Shown: positions 28,744-41,499 of the stretch, one piece after another
Position numbering within the stretch: the stretch's first letter is position 1
Layout of the letters: each line of letters opens with the position of its first letter
Origin: Apostichopus japonicus
Taxonomy: Eukaryota > Echinodermata > Holothuroidea > Aspidochirotida > Stichopodidae
Direction: 5' to 3'
DNA: 64,000 nucleotides
NCBI RefSeq assembly: GCF_037975245.1
Contig: NC_092578.1
Location: 19,672,821 to 19,736,820 of the forward strand
The notes under the pieces: generated by a model
What the model was told of the DNA's origin: nothing
Seen by the model: the letters and a program-made list of their open reading frames with translations, nothing else
Databases searched by the model: none
Made by a program: the position numbers and the translations under genes

Positions 28744-31700
28744 GCGTAACTGCATGTTAGGAATCAATACTTAGTTTTGTACTGGTGAATCCAAGGGGGA
28801 GGGGCGTCATGCTGACCCAGAGGTGATTCACAATATGTCTAATGCCCCATTGTTTGTCCTATGTACACCGTATAACAATGTGCAACGTATTGTCTGCAAT
28901 TTTGATAAATATATTATTACCAAGTACTCACTCCACATGTTATTCAGCACTATAGCCTGGCTATACTGTACGTATTTCATGGACTTTTGTGGATGGAATT
29001 GGAAGCCCTTAGTTTGTAATGACTTTGTAAACTGCAGTGATTGAGATCCAAGCTTGTTTGGACAGGGTGTTGAGCTATTTGAATAAAATTGTGACAGGTG
29101 ATCAGCATGAGATACAAGAGAACTTCATATGTCATTTAAAAGCATTGACTATCCAATTTGGCCTTAGTTTCAAAAGATGGTTTACTGACAACACACCCTG
29201 GCAGTAGATGTCAATGATCGTTAACATGCTGATAAAAAAGGATAGTGCTGGCAGTAGAAGCACAACCAAAAACATTGGAAAGGAAAGTAAAGCTGCACTC
29301 AAAGACACAAAATATTTTGCATGGTTCCATGACTGGTCTATGGAAGTTGCCATCATGATAAATAACAGTATGTCCATGATGGATGCCTCCTATGAACGAA
29401 GACTCTGGAGCAAAATGTTGTTCTTCCATAGTTTAATGGAGTGGCACCTGGTTAATGGAGAGCAAGCACAGTGTATATAAAATACTGGGGTAAGTCTGAG
29501 CAACTGGATATTTGAAAGACTCTCCCATATTGGAATGTAACTTTTAGCTCGAACCAGCTATGCCACTTGATATATTGTGACTCAGCATCTTCACTCTGTC
29601 AATCTATCTAGCTGTTATCCATCTGTTATTCATCTTTCTACAGTACCTTTTTGAAGTAACTACTGAATGGGCGGTGTGAAAACCCCTCATAGCACTGCAA
29701 CTGTATGACAGCCTTTGGCTTAGCCATCCTTTACCAACTTTAAACCCTGCAGTCTTGTGTTTGAGGCAAGTGGGATTGCTTGACAAAAGATTGAACTATT
29801 AAGTTTATGTAGACAGCTCAAAATTGGCAAAATACAATTAGCTTCCTACTGGTATTAACATGTAATAGATCAAGGTGGTAAGTTTGTTCACCATACATGT
29901 CTCTGTGCTAGCAGCATATGTCATCATTTACAGTTTGTATTTAGGAATTCTATAAAATTATGTCTTTTTCTTTCACCTTGACACATGATGTGGTCGAGTA
30001 TTTATTTATGAATCAAGTAGAGCCTTGTTTACAGGAAACCTGCAGCATATCATACAACATGCCAGTTTCAGGGTTTGCAAATCACTCAATCTTTTGGTAT
30101 ACTGTATATGACCAGTTTACAGTGGTAACTTATCAGTAGTATTAAAAAAGCTATGTAAATTAAGGGTTAAAATTTCACAACTTTAGTGTGATTTTAATGG
30201 ATTAGCTGTATTACATGTATCTATGGTTGTTTAAGTGCTCTGGAAACTCTTTTTGTGATGGATTTTTGTGAAAGTTGGATGCAATTTCCTCTGCAAGGTC
30301 ACAATTGCAACCACAAGCATTTCTGTGGCAACTTAAAATATTCATCCTCTCAGTTTAGTTTAGTCACTGGGCTGGTGTTCATCCAATCATCTGTTGGCAA
30401 AATTTTCAGACATTGTATGAGAAGAAATTCAACAATTTCACCTATGGCAGTGAGCAAAACTTTTGCCAAAAGTGCGCAACACTGGCAAATACTTCACACA
30501 AAATACCCGACATCACACTCATATGTTCATGCATATTGTGTTGACAATTTTTATCTTTTCATTCTATTTATGTCAAGAGACATGCTGAAGGGCATAAGAA
30601 GCCTCATAGAGAAAGTTTCATAAGTGCAAGTAGTAGCAGAAAGACATGACAGTAATCACATGGAGACTGATTTGGCTGGACATTCCAACTGAAAATTATA
30701 ATTTAGTTTTATCAATTTATATGTCTTTCACCAGCCATGGTTGCTAATATTGAAGGAATACTATGCATACCTGAGAAGGCAATGGATTGAGAGGAGGCAT
30801 ATTTCTTGGTCTTGCAGGTTTATGTGTATGTAGTTGTTTAAAGCTGCAGTATGGTATAATGCAATTAACCTCATATTGTGATAAGTTAAATACTGTCCTT
30901 GGATACAGTTAGTATTTTACTTTTGCAGGCATTCTATATATGTTTACTCCTTTAGGTACTGTAAAACTTCATAGGATCAAGCAAATGATCCCAATAACTA
31001 TAAAAAGCAACTCAATGTTATTATTGATCACAATTCAAGTCAATTGAGAAAGCACTGTATGCAAGCAGAATAACAATTGGAATGGTTGTTCAATGATGAT
31101 AAAAAAGGGGTGTGGCAGAAAAGGTTTGTAGGTATACAGTATTTGCTCATGTTACTATCATAATTAAACAACGTTAAAATAAATAACAAATTTTAACATT
31201 AAAACGCTATAGAAATATGCCCTTTGCAAATCACAGGTGACATATGTTCTGTTCATTTATTGACAGATCTATTTAGTCTAAAATGGCTCTTTTCACTGTG
31301 GAAAGGTATTTGTTGTGGCATGAAATAGTTATCCTTCAGCAGGGTTCATATAATGTTATTTTCTGAACATTGCAGCAAATGAACCCACCCATTGTATGTT
31401 AAACATTCTGTGGTTTCAGTCAGTCTTGACAGTCAATTAACATTTCCTTGCTGTCAAGGAAGTATGCAATTACCTCTTTGTTTAATTAACAAGAAATATC
31501 ATGTTGCATTGTGCCTGGATCAAACACAAGAGCAAACTTAAATTATGTGCATTTTGTGTATGGCATTTTGTAGTTTTGGTTTCTTGCTGAAAGCTTTGTA
31601 GTCAGGTCGGTGTGTGTGTGTGTATATGTGTATGTGTGTGACACTTAAGTTTGTATACACGATAACTCAACAAGGGCTATGATTGATCAGTGCTATATTT

Positions 31701-33299
31701 GGTGGGTGGGTGGTCCATAACTAGTTGACAAAAATATTGATTTTGGTGCTCATATCATGAATATTAATGAGGTCACAGGGTTAAACCTACAGTAGACAAC
31801 CATAAGTCACAGTTTCATCAAAGGTGAGTGTGTTATTGATAGGTAGCTTACACATGGCGATGTGTGTTATAATGGATAACGTGTGTATTTATGAGGAGGT
31901 GTGGCTTTGTAAGGCAATTATTGATCTTGCTTCATCAGTAAATACTTGGAGTGTTCCCTGTTACTCAATGAGCAGCAGCAGGAACCATGAAATGTTTTCA
32001 TTCTGGTTGACAGTACCTTGCTATGCCAAATGTATCTTGGAAATACCATAGCTGGTTGTGTTTCATATGTAAATAAGTATGTGCTTATTTCTACTTATGA
32101 TCTAGTTGCTGGGAAAAGCAGCGATTTGTTTTGTTATTCTAGTGACATCTGGTGACATTGCAACAAGAGGATTGTACTTGGTGATTTCAATAAACTCAAG
32201 TCGCAATTGATAATGGTATTTTATTGTTTATTTCATTAACTATTATTGACAGATGAATGAAAATCCCCATTCCTGACATTGTTATTATTACGGAAGGGAC
32301 AGAAATCTTGTCATGGTGCTCTCGAGCAAAAAATAATTTAAAATTATTAGATGAACCCAATTGCCTGTGATGCTATAACATCATTTGATGTTGTAACAAC
32401 TATGTCACAAAGCTATTGCATTCTTTGGACACGGTCACTAGCAGACCATAATGCTGTCACATTGAATATTCAGATAAGGTGACAAACAATTCAGTCTGCT
32501 ACAATTCGAACTCCTGATTGCTAAATGAGTGTTAAATTGGATTAAAGGGATTGATGCCACGGCATGAAACAAGGAAAGTCGAAGACTAGGTGTTATGAAG
32601 AAGAAATTGTACTTTACTTTTTTTGTGAAGGAAAAGAAAACGTACATATTGATCTTTGAAGTGTTAACACTGGGTAGGTGTGTGTGTGTGTGGGGGGGGG
32701 GGGGGTCCATTGCAACCAACCTTCACACTAACTCCGTCAGCATGTGTACCGCACATACTGAGCAGAACATTTTGGGTGTGTCTCCCCCCCCCCCCCCACC
32801 ATGACTATCTCTCTAGGGAGGCTGATTTATGTATAACATTTCCACTCTGCTCCCTCCCCCATATACCCAAGTGTTTTTGTAGGGAAATCTCGGAAAGTTG
32901 CACCTACAACAGCACTCCTAATGCTAAACAACAGCCCGATCATTTAAGTTTGGAAAAGGCAATGGTCAGGCAAAACTCTTCTTCGCACCAACATCATGCA
33001 GTATACTACTGCCAAGGGGAGTGGGGGGGGGGGGCTCAATAACCTCTCATAGGTTGGTCTGATAGGATGAAACATCTCAACACGTTAAGGCTTCGAGCTT
33101 TGAAAAATGACAGGTTATGTATTTTACATTAATGCAAACAAAGAGGTATACATGGCTCTGAATGAAAGTAGAACATAAATAAACTCTAAATGTAAGCCAA
33201 CAAGAGCGCCCTCTGTTAATATAAGTGTTCTTTGGCCACATTCGCTTGCCATTTTAACTACGAGACATTTTAAATCGGGAAAAGACTAAACAATAGTGA
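28744..33299. other. Intergenic stretch with small unrecognised ORFs
   Basis: Small frames at 28823-29044, 29208-29480 and 30255-30623 (+) show no domain I recognise. A frame at about 29053-29206 (LDRVLSYLNKIVTG, LTIQFGLSFKRWF) has helical, transposase-like character but ends quickly. TG repeats lie at 31607-31640; G- and C-runs at 32692, 32784 and 33023. Could be an old domesticated or dead transposon. Confidence 0.35.
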
Positions 33300-33307
33300 G
33301 TCCCATC

Positions 33308-33693
33308 CAAGGGCGGCGGAACCGGGGGGCACGTGCCTCCCCCCAACTTTTCCTCAGGTTAAAAATGTGCCCTTTTTCTACATAAAAATTGAGGTGTCTC
33401 AAGCTAGCAAGAGGCCAGGGAACCAGAATGAACACTTGTCTCAAAAGAAAACTTGTTCCTTGTTTCCCAATTTGCGCATTGGATATTGCAGTGCTAGTAG
33501 GGCCTATGCATATTTTCCTTATTGGGGGGGGGGGGGGTGTTGATGGAGTGATGTGTATACGCAAATAAGATAATACAATAAGAGTTACAAAGGGTACTAA
33601 ATATAAGGCTGCATCAGTCTAATAGAATTTCTGCAAAGTGCCCTTTGATGTCGGTGCCCCCCCCCCAGATTAAAAGTGCTTCCGCCGCCCTTG
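33308..33693. mobile_element. 386-bp hAT-type element, TSD GTCCCATC
   Basis: Same family as 26278-26928 in reverse orientation with an internal deletion removing the hairpin module. GTCCCATC flanks at 33300-33307 and 33694-33701. Ends CAAGGGCGGCGGAA and TTCCGCCGCCCTTG. Confidence 0.92.
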
Positions 33694-33747
33694 GTCCCAT
33701 CTGTGGTCTTGTACCAACAACATAAGTTCTAAGTCAACGTGGCCTCC

Positions 33748-34982
33748 CACTGTGGCGTAGCTAACATTAGGGGGGCAAGATTTTCTTAAAGAGGGAAACC
33801 CCTCGATGGTTGATGGTAGGAATTACCAAGAAATATATGTATTAACGGGCACCTCGTCTGCACAAATACACATCCAATGGTTCAGTGGAACATGACACAC
33901 TTTCACTTAATTTACCTCTATTGCAGAGACATCGTGGTTTCTGCATAATTCCGCACATTATGAAAAAGATAGACCTACAATGAATAAATTAGCTTCTCTA
34001 ATTCACTAGGCCTACATGCCCAGATTTCCACACAAACAAGTTACACTAGGCCCATTGGGCCTATACGTGCAGTGAAAATTCTCCACAAGTGGCATCATAA
34101 GTCGCTGAAAATACACATGGGTTGCTAGCGTTAGTTTGTAATAGTTACAACCGGCCAAATTATTGGCGCTTATTCTGTAGGACGACATTGATCAACGGTC
34201 TCCGTATGTGGGTATGATAAAGGCCCAAAATGTATAATATCTCGGTCTGATTTCCAAGTTCTGACCTTACATGAAGTATGAACATGAGCCCTGAGGTATG
34301 AATACTTTTGATTAGAACTCAAAAAAATGTAAAAAGAAGTATTTTGAATCAGGCGCGGCGGAACGGGAAAATTATTAGGGGGGGGGGGGGGGCTAATGCG
34401 GGAGACTATCTAAGCGGAGCGCCACCATCGGTTGGCGCGGAGCGTACAAGAAAATTTTGGGTTTGTCAAACCCCCACATGGCCGGAAACGGCACTTCCCG
34501 AGTGTTTTCTGCTGCGAATACCTAGCCCTAAAATATCGGTCTCAAGCCTGCAATTTCTCAGATTGCACGTAAAAATCTGTAAAAACATTGTAATTTGTAT
34601 ATTCGATGGTGTTTTAAGAGAGTAGCTATTACTCGTAGTGTACTCGCAAAGGTCTATAGCCAGGGGACGGGCCGAGGGTCCCCCAGGATTTACTAAAATT
34701 ATTACACCTATATAGTATACGTGTGCATCGGACAGATCGACCAGTATGCATTGAAAAATGGGCAGATGCACGTTTCGGAGCCTTGGTAAATATTGGGGGG
34801 GGGGGGGCTTATCATGCATTTGCCCCCTCAACTTTTTCATTGGGGGGCTGAGCCCCCCAAGCCCCCCCGGTTCCGCCTCCACTGTTTTGAATACATCACT
34901 GGATTTCATTTGGGGGGGGGGGCAAGACTAGCACAACGCAAATTTGAAAGTAAAAAATCTGGCTCCCTCTAGCTACGCCACT
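33748..34982. mobile_element. Probable older hAT-type element containing the 34350 insertion
   Basis: The ends share TGGCGTAGCTA in inverted orientation (33753 and about 34970). Flanks GGCCTCCC and GGCCTTCC are a near-match 8-mer, so the duplication has decayed or the boundary is off by a few bases. No coding frame. Confidence 0.5.
34350..34884. mobile_element. 535-bp hAT-type element, TSD TTTTGAAT
   Basis: Begins CAGGCGCGGCGGAACGGG, ends CCCGGTTCCGCCTCCACTG, flanked by TTTTGAAT at 34342-34349 and 34885-34892. It carries the same two-hairpin module (34414-34446 and about 34483) although the remaining interior differs from the 26278 family. Confidence 0.9.
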
Positions 34983-35369
34983 GGCCTTCCCTAGCTGTAT
35001 AGACTCGGAATGATATCATAATTATCTACCCTTCCATTCTCCTCCCACTTTCTACAATAATGCATTTGATCGTCCTGATCATTGCATCAATGGACCAAGC
35101 GAGTCCAATTCTAGGGCAAACAGTATTTTTATCGATTTTTATGACGTTATATTGTGGAGCGGTATTTGATGCCAATGTAAACTTTGCCCGACTGGCTTGA
35201 AATTCTATATTTACATATGAAAAACAAAGCTCATTTTTTCAATGTCATTTCGATTGCCTCCGACCTCTGGTAACTTTCTTATTATATTTTTTAAAATTGT
35301 TTATGTCTTTTTAACATGCCGACTTTTATTCAAGTAGAAAAGAAAAGATATGAAACGTGAGAAGTAAGA
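34983..35369. other. Spacer between hAT elements
   Basis: No gene or clear repeat seen. Confidence 0.45.
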
Positions 35370-35377
35370 GAAAGTGG

Positions 35378-37156
35378 CAAGGGCGGCGGAACCGGGGGGG
35401 GGGCACAGGGGGCACGTGCCCCCCCACTTTTCCTCAGGTTAAAATTGTGCCCTTTTTCTACATAAACATTGTACCCTTGATCACCGAATTAGGTCAGCGA
35501 TATTTCAGTAAGAGATCTAATCCTAATTTAGAAATATCAGGGGCGTAGCCAGTATGTAGCACTGTAGGCCCGGGCCTATCGTTGATTAACAGACTTTATA
35601 AGTATAGAGCTGCAGCACTTTGTTGCCTGTTGTTGTCACGATCGGCGTTCCAAGTTCCAAAACAGCCTTTTCGATAAACATTTACTAGCTACAGTTGTAT
35701 CAAAGACAATTACTGGCTATAGTTGCAACCAGGGGCGGCGGAATCGGGGGGGGGGGGGGGCACAGGGGCACGTGCCCCCACTTTTCCTCAGGTTAAAATG
35801 TGCCCTTTTTCTACATAAAAGTTGTACTCTTGATCACCTTATTAGGTCAGCGATATTTCAGTAAGAGATCTAATCCTAATTTAGAACTATTAATGAATTT
35901 CTGTGGGTCAAACTCAAAGCTATATCGAATGGAAAAAAATGTTAGTATCTCTCCTGTCTGACCACAATGACATTCGCCTGGCTATTCCGAATGTTCTCTG
36001 CCTAATACACATATACCTACTGGAACCAATGAGCGCAGCCTCCGGAGAGAAATCCTTCTGCGTACAACGCCGGATAAAGACATACTTGCGGAGCACAATT
36101 GGTGAAAAATGGTATAATAATATGCTAATGCTTCATATCCATGAAGCAAGAACGAACGGATTAGTTATACGGGACATCGCTTAAGAGTTTACAAAGCGAA
36201 ACCCACGTCGAATGAAATATTTCGGGAAGTTTTAAATGTTTACTACCACAAGGTTTGTAACCAGTGGCGGAGCGTCCATACAGTCAGGGGCGGATGCCCC
36301 CTGATGGACTCAAATGGACTGCTTGTGCCCTTTTCAGCTTTTTACCACTTTTCACTTATTCGAGATTATTGACTTTTTAATTGCGCTCTCATCTACCTAT
36401 TGACACATGTCACGTTTTGTTGGTGTAATTTTCTGACAAAATGGCGATGACACCTATTTATTCTTCGTTTATCTGCAAATTAGCAAGGCCCGGAAAGGGT
36501 CGTTTCCGGCGATCTAGGGAGTATCTTGACTCATAAAATTTCTGTACGCTTCGCGCCAACCTGTGGTGGCGCTCCGCTTAGATAGTGTCGAAAGCGCCCC
36601 TACAGACCATTCTCGATCCCCTGATCAATATACCCCTAGCTCCGCAACTGCTTCTAACATTCTGGTGAGTGCCATTATGCATATTCAATTTCCAAAAAAA
36701 AAATTCTAATGCATTTCAAAAATGCATTGCTATATTATATTTTAACTTTTTAATAAGCAGAAGCCATTTATAGCCTACTATGAATAATGAGTATAGTTTT
36801 AATATCCCATAACCTACCCCATCCTTTCGTATTTGGACATATTTCATTTGCTTTCATGCATGTATCGATCGCGTGTGCAGGGACTTTATAATGATTTCAC
36901 CTCATTTTGTCTCGAAAGAAAACTTGTTCCTTGTTTCCCAATTTGCACATTGGATATTGCAGTGCTAGTATGCATATTTTCCTTGAGGGTGGGGGGGGGG
37001 GGGCGTTGATGGAGTGATGTGTATACGCAAATAAGATAATACAAAAAGAGTTATAAAGGGTACTAAATATCAGGTTGCATCAGTCCAATCAAATTTCTGC
37101 AAAGTGCCCTTCGACGTCGGTGCCCCCCCAGATTAAAAGTGCTTCCGCCGCCCTTG
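35378..37156. mobile_element. 1779-bp hAT element with transposase remnant, TSD GAAAGTGG
   Basis: Ends CAAGGGCGGCGGAA and TTCCGCCGCCCTTG, flanked by GAAAGTGG at 35370-35377 and 37157-37164. About 150 bp of the left end recurs at 35732-35890, so the copy is rearranged. It encloses a hAT C-terminal frame and an inner MITE-like unit at about 36264-36653 (AGTGGCGGAGCG...GCTCCGCAACT) whose flanks match imperfectly. The 3' 1.2 kb is repeated in inverted orientation at 40117-41322. Confidence 0.88.
35954..36184 (+). pseudogene. hAT transposase C-terminal dimerisation fragment
   Basis: The frame from about 35954 to TAA at 36182 encodes the hallmark C-terminal region of hAT transposases (EPMSAASGEKSF, then RRIKTYLRST and a Leu-rich MLHIH). 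The N-terminal catalytic part is missing. The upstream Met-containing part of the frame is unrelated left-end sequence. It identifies the surrounding family as hAT. Confidence 0.8.
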
Positions 37157-37164
37157 GAAAGTGG

Positions 37165-38345
37165 CATGCTGTATATACGCCACAAATTATTATGCCATTG
37201 CATGTTGCATTTCCGACATATTCACGTACACGACTACATCACATCCGCTTGGAGTTAAAAGACGGGAAAATCGGGATTTAATTTTCAAAACGACCTTTGC
37301 AATTAGCTTTCAAGGTAATTATAAGTTTCAAGTTGACAGATCTTTCCAGTGCTGTGGTGTTTGCCCTAGAAAGTATTCTTATGAAGCGCCCTCACATGGA
37401 GAGAAACTTACACTGAGCTAATACATGGATATCACGTGAAAGCATCGGTCTGCCATAATATGCATACGGAGGTTCAGCTTCCTATAGACCTCTTCATTTA
37501 GACACCATAATTAATCAGGCTAACCCTAATGGTAAACCTATAGGGTGAGGGTTAACGCCATAATTGTTTGGAAAATTCTTTTCGATGTCGAAAACCTTCC
37601 CACTTAATTCCGCACATATAAAATTTAGTTCCAACCAAGATTTTGACTTTCTTAAGACTTTAATATTTTGGACATGCCATTCTCCTGTGATTCTGTGACG
37701 TTATCACACTCGTTTGGAAGGTGGGGAAGTTTTCTATAGAACTATTAGTTCTACAAGTTTCTTTCGATTTTTAGCCTCAGTTTGAAAATATGGCCAGTTG
37801 AGCACTTTAACCATTTTTAACTTCTAAACCAGAAATGGTATGAGCATCCGTCTCGAATATCATTGGGAACTAGTGACCCAATAAGCCATAAAATTCGAAG
37901 ATCGGACCCTTCCCCCTTCAAAGACCCCCCCACTCTTACGGAATAACTTTAAGAAAACAGGTGTATTGGACTATATATGCTACAAAACATGTGCACTGTG
38001 TATAGCTGATCATGTGAAGGTTTATATAGAAGCACTCCTTCCTTCCGCAAATTGTTCTCATCTGTTACTGGTATATTTCGAATCAGCCTGCTGAACTTTG
38101 GTCAGGTAGGTATAGCTATTCAAACATCTTACATCACTGCTCATTTCTTAGCCGTGCTACTGGGGTATTTTTCTTTATTATTCACTTTTCTTAAAGGATG
38201 AATACATCATTTACAAAAGGACAATGAGCAGCCTAGTAATGAGCAAATAAGAAACCAGAAAGTCAAAGATTTAGTGATTCCTTGCCCATAGGAGAAATTT
38301 TGTTAGGGCTTTGATTTCAACTTGAGAGATTTGGATATATCATGT
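37165..38345. other. Spacer, no gene seen
   Basis: Unique-looking sequence between hAT insertions. No supported ORF or repeat. Confidence 0.45.
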
Positions 38346-38404
38346 TTGTAGGTCATAGGCGTACGAGGCGGGGGGCAGGGGGGGGGGCAGACTGCCCCCC
38401 CAAA

Positions 38405-38533
38405 TTTCCAGAGGACAAGAAATTCGGGCAAAAGTCCTGAAAAATTCGGGCAGCCTAAGAGGAGAAATTTTTTTTTCTCCTCTTAGGCTGCCCGAATTTT
38501 TCAGGACTTTTGCCCGAATTTCTTGTCCTCTGG

Positions 38534-38536
<3 letters not shown>
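38405..38536. repeat. 132-bp near-perfect palindrome
   Basis: The left arm (TTTCCAGAGGACAAG... to GGAGAAA) is the reverse complement of the right arm over about 63 bp, with a T-run centre near 38470. Immediately followed by (TA)n. Confidence 0.95.
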
Positions 38537-38587
<51 letters not shown>

Positions 38588-38620
38588 ACATATAATATAT
38601 ATATAATATATATATATAAT
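38535..38620. repeat. (TA)n microsatellite
   Basis: About 24 uninterrupted TA units then degenerate TATA-type repeats, adjoining the palindrome. Confidence 0.95.
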
Positions 38621-38796
38621 ATGCAGTAGCTTGCCCGAATCTTTTTCAAATTTTTGCCCGACAATTCCATGATTTTCTTTATTTAGCATCATGATGAATA
38701 TTTCCGTGTAACACCACCGTAAGCGCAGTTCATCTGGGCTACCACGCTTTTTGCACGATCAATTTTTTTTCTTACTAGTCAATTGTATACCTGGAC

Positions 38797-39457
38797 CAAG
38801 GGTGGCGGAACCGGGGGGGGGGCACAGGGGTACGTCCCCCCCACTTTTCCTCAGGTTAAAAATGTGCCTTTTTCTACATAAAAATTGAGGTGCCTCAAGT
38901 TAGCAAGAGGCCAGGGAACCAGAATGAACACTCGGGAAGGGCCGTTTCCGGCCATCTGAGGGGTTTGTAAAACCAACAATTTTCTAGTACGCTCCGCGCC
39001 AACCGATGGTGGCGCTCCGCTCAGATAGTCGTGCATACAACTTTGTAAATCCTGGCTAAGCCCGTGACATTTAATGAATTTCTGTGGGTCAAACTCAAAA
39101 CTATTTCGAATGGGAAAAAATTTGTTAAGATATTAACAAGAACAAAACTCTAATTCGGAAGATTCCTACATTAGCAACTAGCATGATTTCACCTCATTTT
39201 GTCTCAAAAGAAAACTTGTTCTTTGTTTCCCAATTTGCGCATTGGATATTGTAGTGTTAGTATGCATATTTTCCTTTAGGGCGGGGGGGGGGGGTGGCGT
39301 TGATGGAGTGATGTGTATACACAAATAAGATAATACAATAAGAGTTATAAAGGGTACTAAATATAAGGCTGCATCAGTAAAATCGAATTTCTGCAAAGTG
39401 CCCTTTGATGTCGGTGCCCCCCCCCCCCCCAGATTAAAAGTGCTTCCGCCGCCCGTG
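38797..39457. mobile_element. 661-bp hAT-type element, TSD ACCTGGAC
   Basis: A full-length relative of 26278-26928 in reverse orientation, flanked by ACCTGGAC at 38789-38796 and 39458-39465. Terminal repeats are slightly degraded (CAAGGGTGGCGGAA; TTCCGCCGCCCGTG). The hairpin module is at 38988-39020. Confidence 0.92.
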
Positions 39458-40116
39458 ACCTGGACATACCCAACATGAGTGTATATAAGAAACATTTTCT
39501 TTTTCATGGATGGTGGGGGGGGGGGCGGCAGTGCCTACAAGCCTAAAAGTACAGGTTTATCATATTCTTTGTTACATGTTATAATTTTTGTGAGACAAAT
39601 TGCAGTCTCACCCGACACAGCGACATTATCCCGCCTACGTTTCGTTGAACAATGTATGTTTTTCTGGAGGTAGCTGAGTACTGTGTTAAAATAATAAATA
39701 AGGTAACTAAATAGGAGCTTAAAAAATATACTGTCCCATTTTTCCCCTTCAAAGTGATGTTACCATTTTTTCTTCTTCTTCTAATTTACCAAATTTTTGG
39801 GGAAGTGTAAATTTCTAAAACGTGAGATTATAAAATAAAGAATGTTTAGGATGCAACTTGCAGGCCTCAGAAGTGCCGTTTCCGGCAATCTAAGAGGCAT
39901 TGTTTGCCAAAATTTTTCTTGTGCGCTACGCGCCAACCGATGGTGGCGCTCCGCTTAAATAGTGTCACGGGAACTTTCGGGCACAAAAAGTTCTGCCCCC
40001 CAAACTGAAATGATCCCGTACGCCTATGTTGTAGGTTTCACAGTTTGGGCTGTATTGACCTTCACCAAAACAATAGGGTTCTTTAATTGATATGGATCAT
40101 CGACATACCAAGTACA

Positions 40117-41480
40117 CAAGGGCGGCGGAAGCACTTTTAATCTGGGGGGGGGGGGGGGCACCGACGTCGAAGGGCACTTTGCAGAAATTTGATTGGACTG
40201 ATGCAACCTGATATTTAGTACCCTTTATAACTCTTTTTGTATTATCTTATTTGCGTATACACATCACTCCATCAACGCCCCCCCCCCACCCTCAAGGAAA
40301 ATATGCATACTAGCACTGCAATATCCAATGTGCAAATTGGGAAACAAGGAACAAGTTTTCTTTCGAGACAAAATGAGGTGAAATCATTATAAAGTCCCTG
40401 CACACGCGATCGATACATGCATGAAAGCAAATGAAATATGTCCAAATACGAAAGGATGGGGTAGGTTATGGGATATTAAAACTATACTCATTATTCATAG
40501 TAGGCTATAAATGGCTTCTGCTTATTAAAAAGTTAAAATATAATATAGCAATGCATTTTTGAAATGCATTAGAATTTTTTTTTTGGAAATTGAATATGCA
40601 TAATGGCACTCACCAGAATGTTAGAAGCAGTTGCGGAGCTAGGGGTATTGATCAGGGGATCGAGAATGGTCTGTAGGGGCGCTTTCGACACTATCTAAGC
40701 GGAGCGCCACCACAGGTTGGCGCGAAGCGTACAGAAATTTTATGAGTCAAGATACTCCCTAGATCGCCGGAAACGACCCTTTCCGGGCCTTGCTAATTTG
40801 CAGATAAACGAAGAATAAATAGTTGTCATCGCCATTTTGTCAGAAAATTACACCAACAAAACGTGACATGTGTCAATAGGTAGATGAGAGCGCAATTAAA
40901 AAGTCAATAATCGCGAATAAGTGAAAAGTGGTAAAAAGCTGAAAAGGGCACAAGCAGTCCATTTGAGTCCATCAGGGGGCATCCGCCCCTGACTGTATGG
41001 ACGCTCCGCCACTGGTTACAAACCTTGTGGTAGTAAACATTTAAAACTTCCCGAAATATTTCATTCGACGTGGGTTTCGCTTTGTAAACTCTTAAGCGAT
41101 GTCCCGTATAACTAATCCGTTCGTTCTTGCTTCATGGATATGAAGCATTAGCATATTATTATACCATTTTTCACCAATTGTGCTCCGCAAGTATGTCTTT
41201 ATCCGGCGTTGTACGGAGAAGGATTTCTCTCCGGAGGCTGCGCTCATTGGTTCCAGTAGGTATATGTGTATTAGGCAGAGAACATTCGGAATAGCCAGGC
41301 GAATGTCATTGTGGTCAGACAGTATGGTCGATGATGGGTACCGTAGAATGGGTTTTCTGAAAACTACTTCTCTTGACCTCAAAGGAAGTTTGACACGCAT
41401 GAAATTCCACAGCGATTTTGTTCTCACCAAAGGCAATCTACGTGCTTTGTTGGAAATTAACGCAATTTCACTTTTAGAGT
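40117..41480 (-). mobile_element. Truncated hAT element, inverted relative of 35378-37156
   Basis: Starts with CAAGGGCGGCGGAA, preceded by CAAGTACA. The first 1206 bp (to 41322) is almost the exact reverse complement of 35954-37156. Beyond that it keeps more transposase sequence than the other copy. The far terminus and second target-site copy are not visible, so it is truncated or deleted there. Confidence 0.8.
41092..41436 (-). pseudogene. hAT transposase C-terminal region, longer copy
   Basis: A 114-residue minus-strand frame shares the dimerisation region of the 35954 fragment and extends it upstream by about 40 residues (WNFMRVKLPLRSREVVF). It lacks the DDE catalytic core and cannot transpose alone. 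Confidence 0.78.
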
Positions 41481-41499
41481 AATTTTTTTACAAGTTTTC

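Larger units (their letters stand above)
38354..40028. mobile_element. hAT-type element, TSD TTGTAGGT, with nested element and palindrome
   Basis: Begins CATAGGCGTACGAGG, ends CCCGTACGCCTATG, flanked by TTGTAGGT at 38346-38353 and 40029-40036. It contains the 132-bp palindrome, the nested 38797-39457 element, and near its right end another copy of the hairpin module (39924-39956). Confidence 0.9.
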
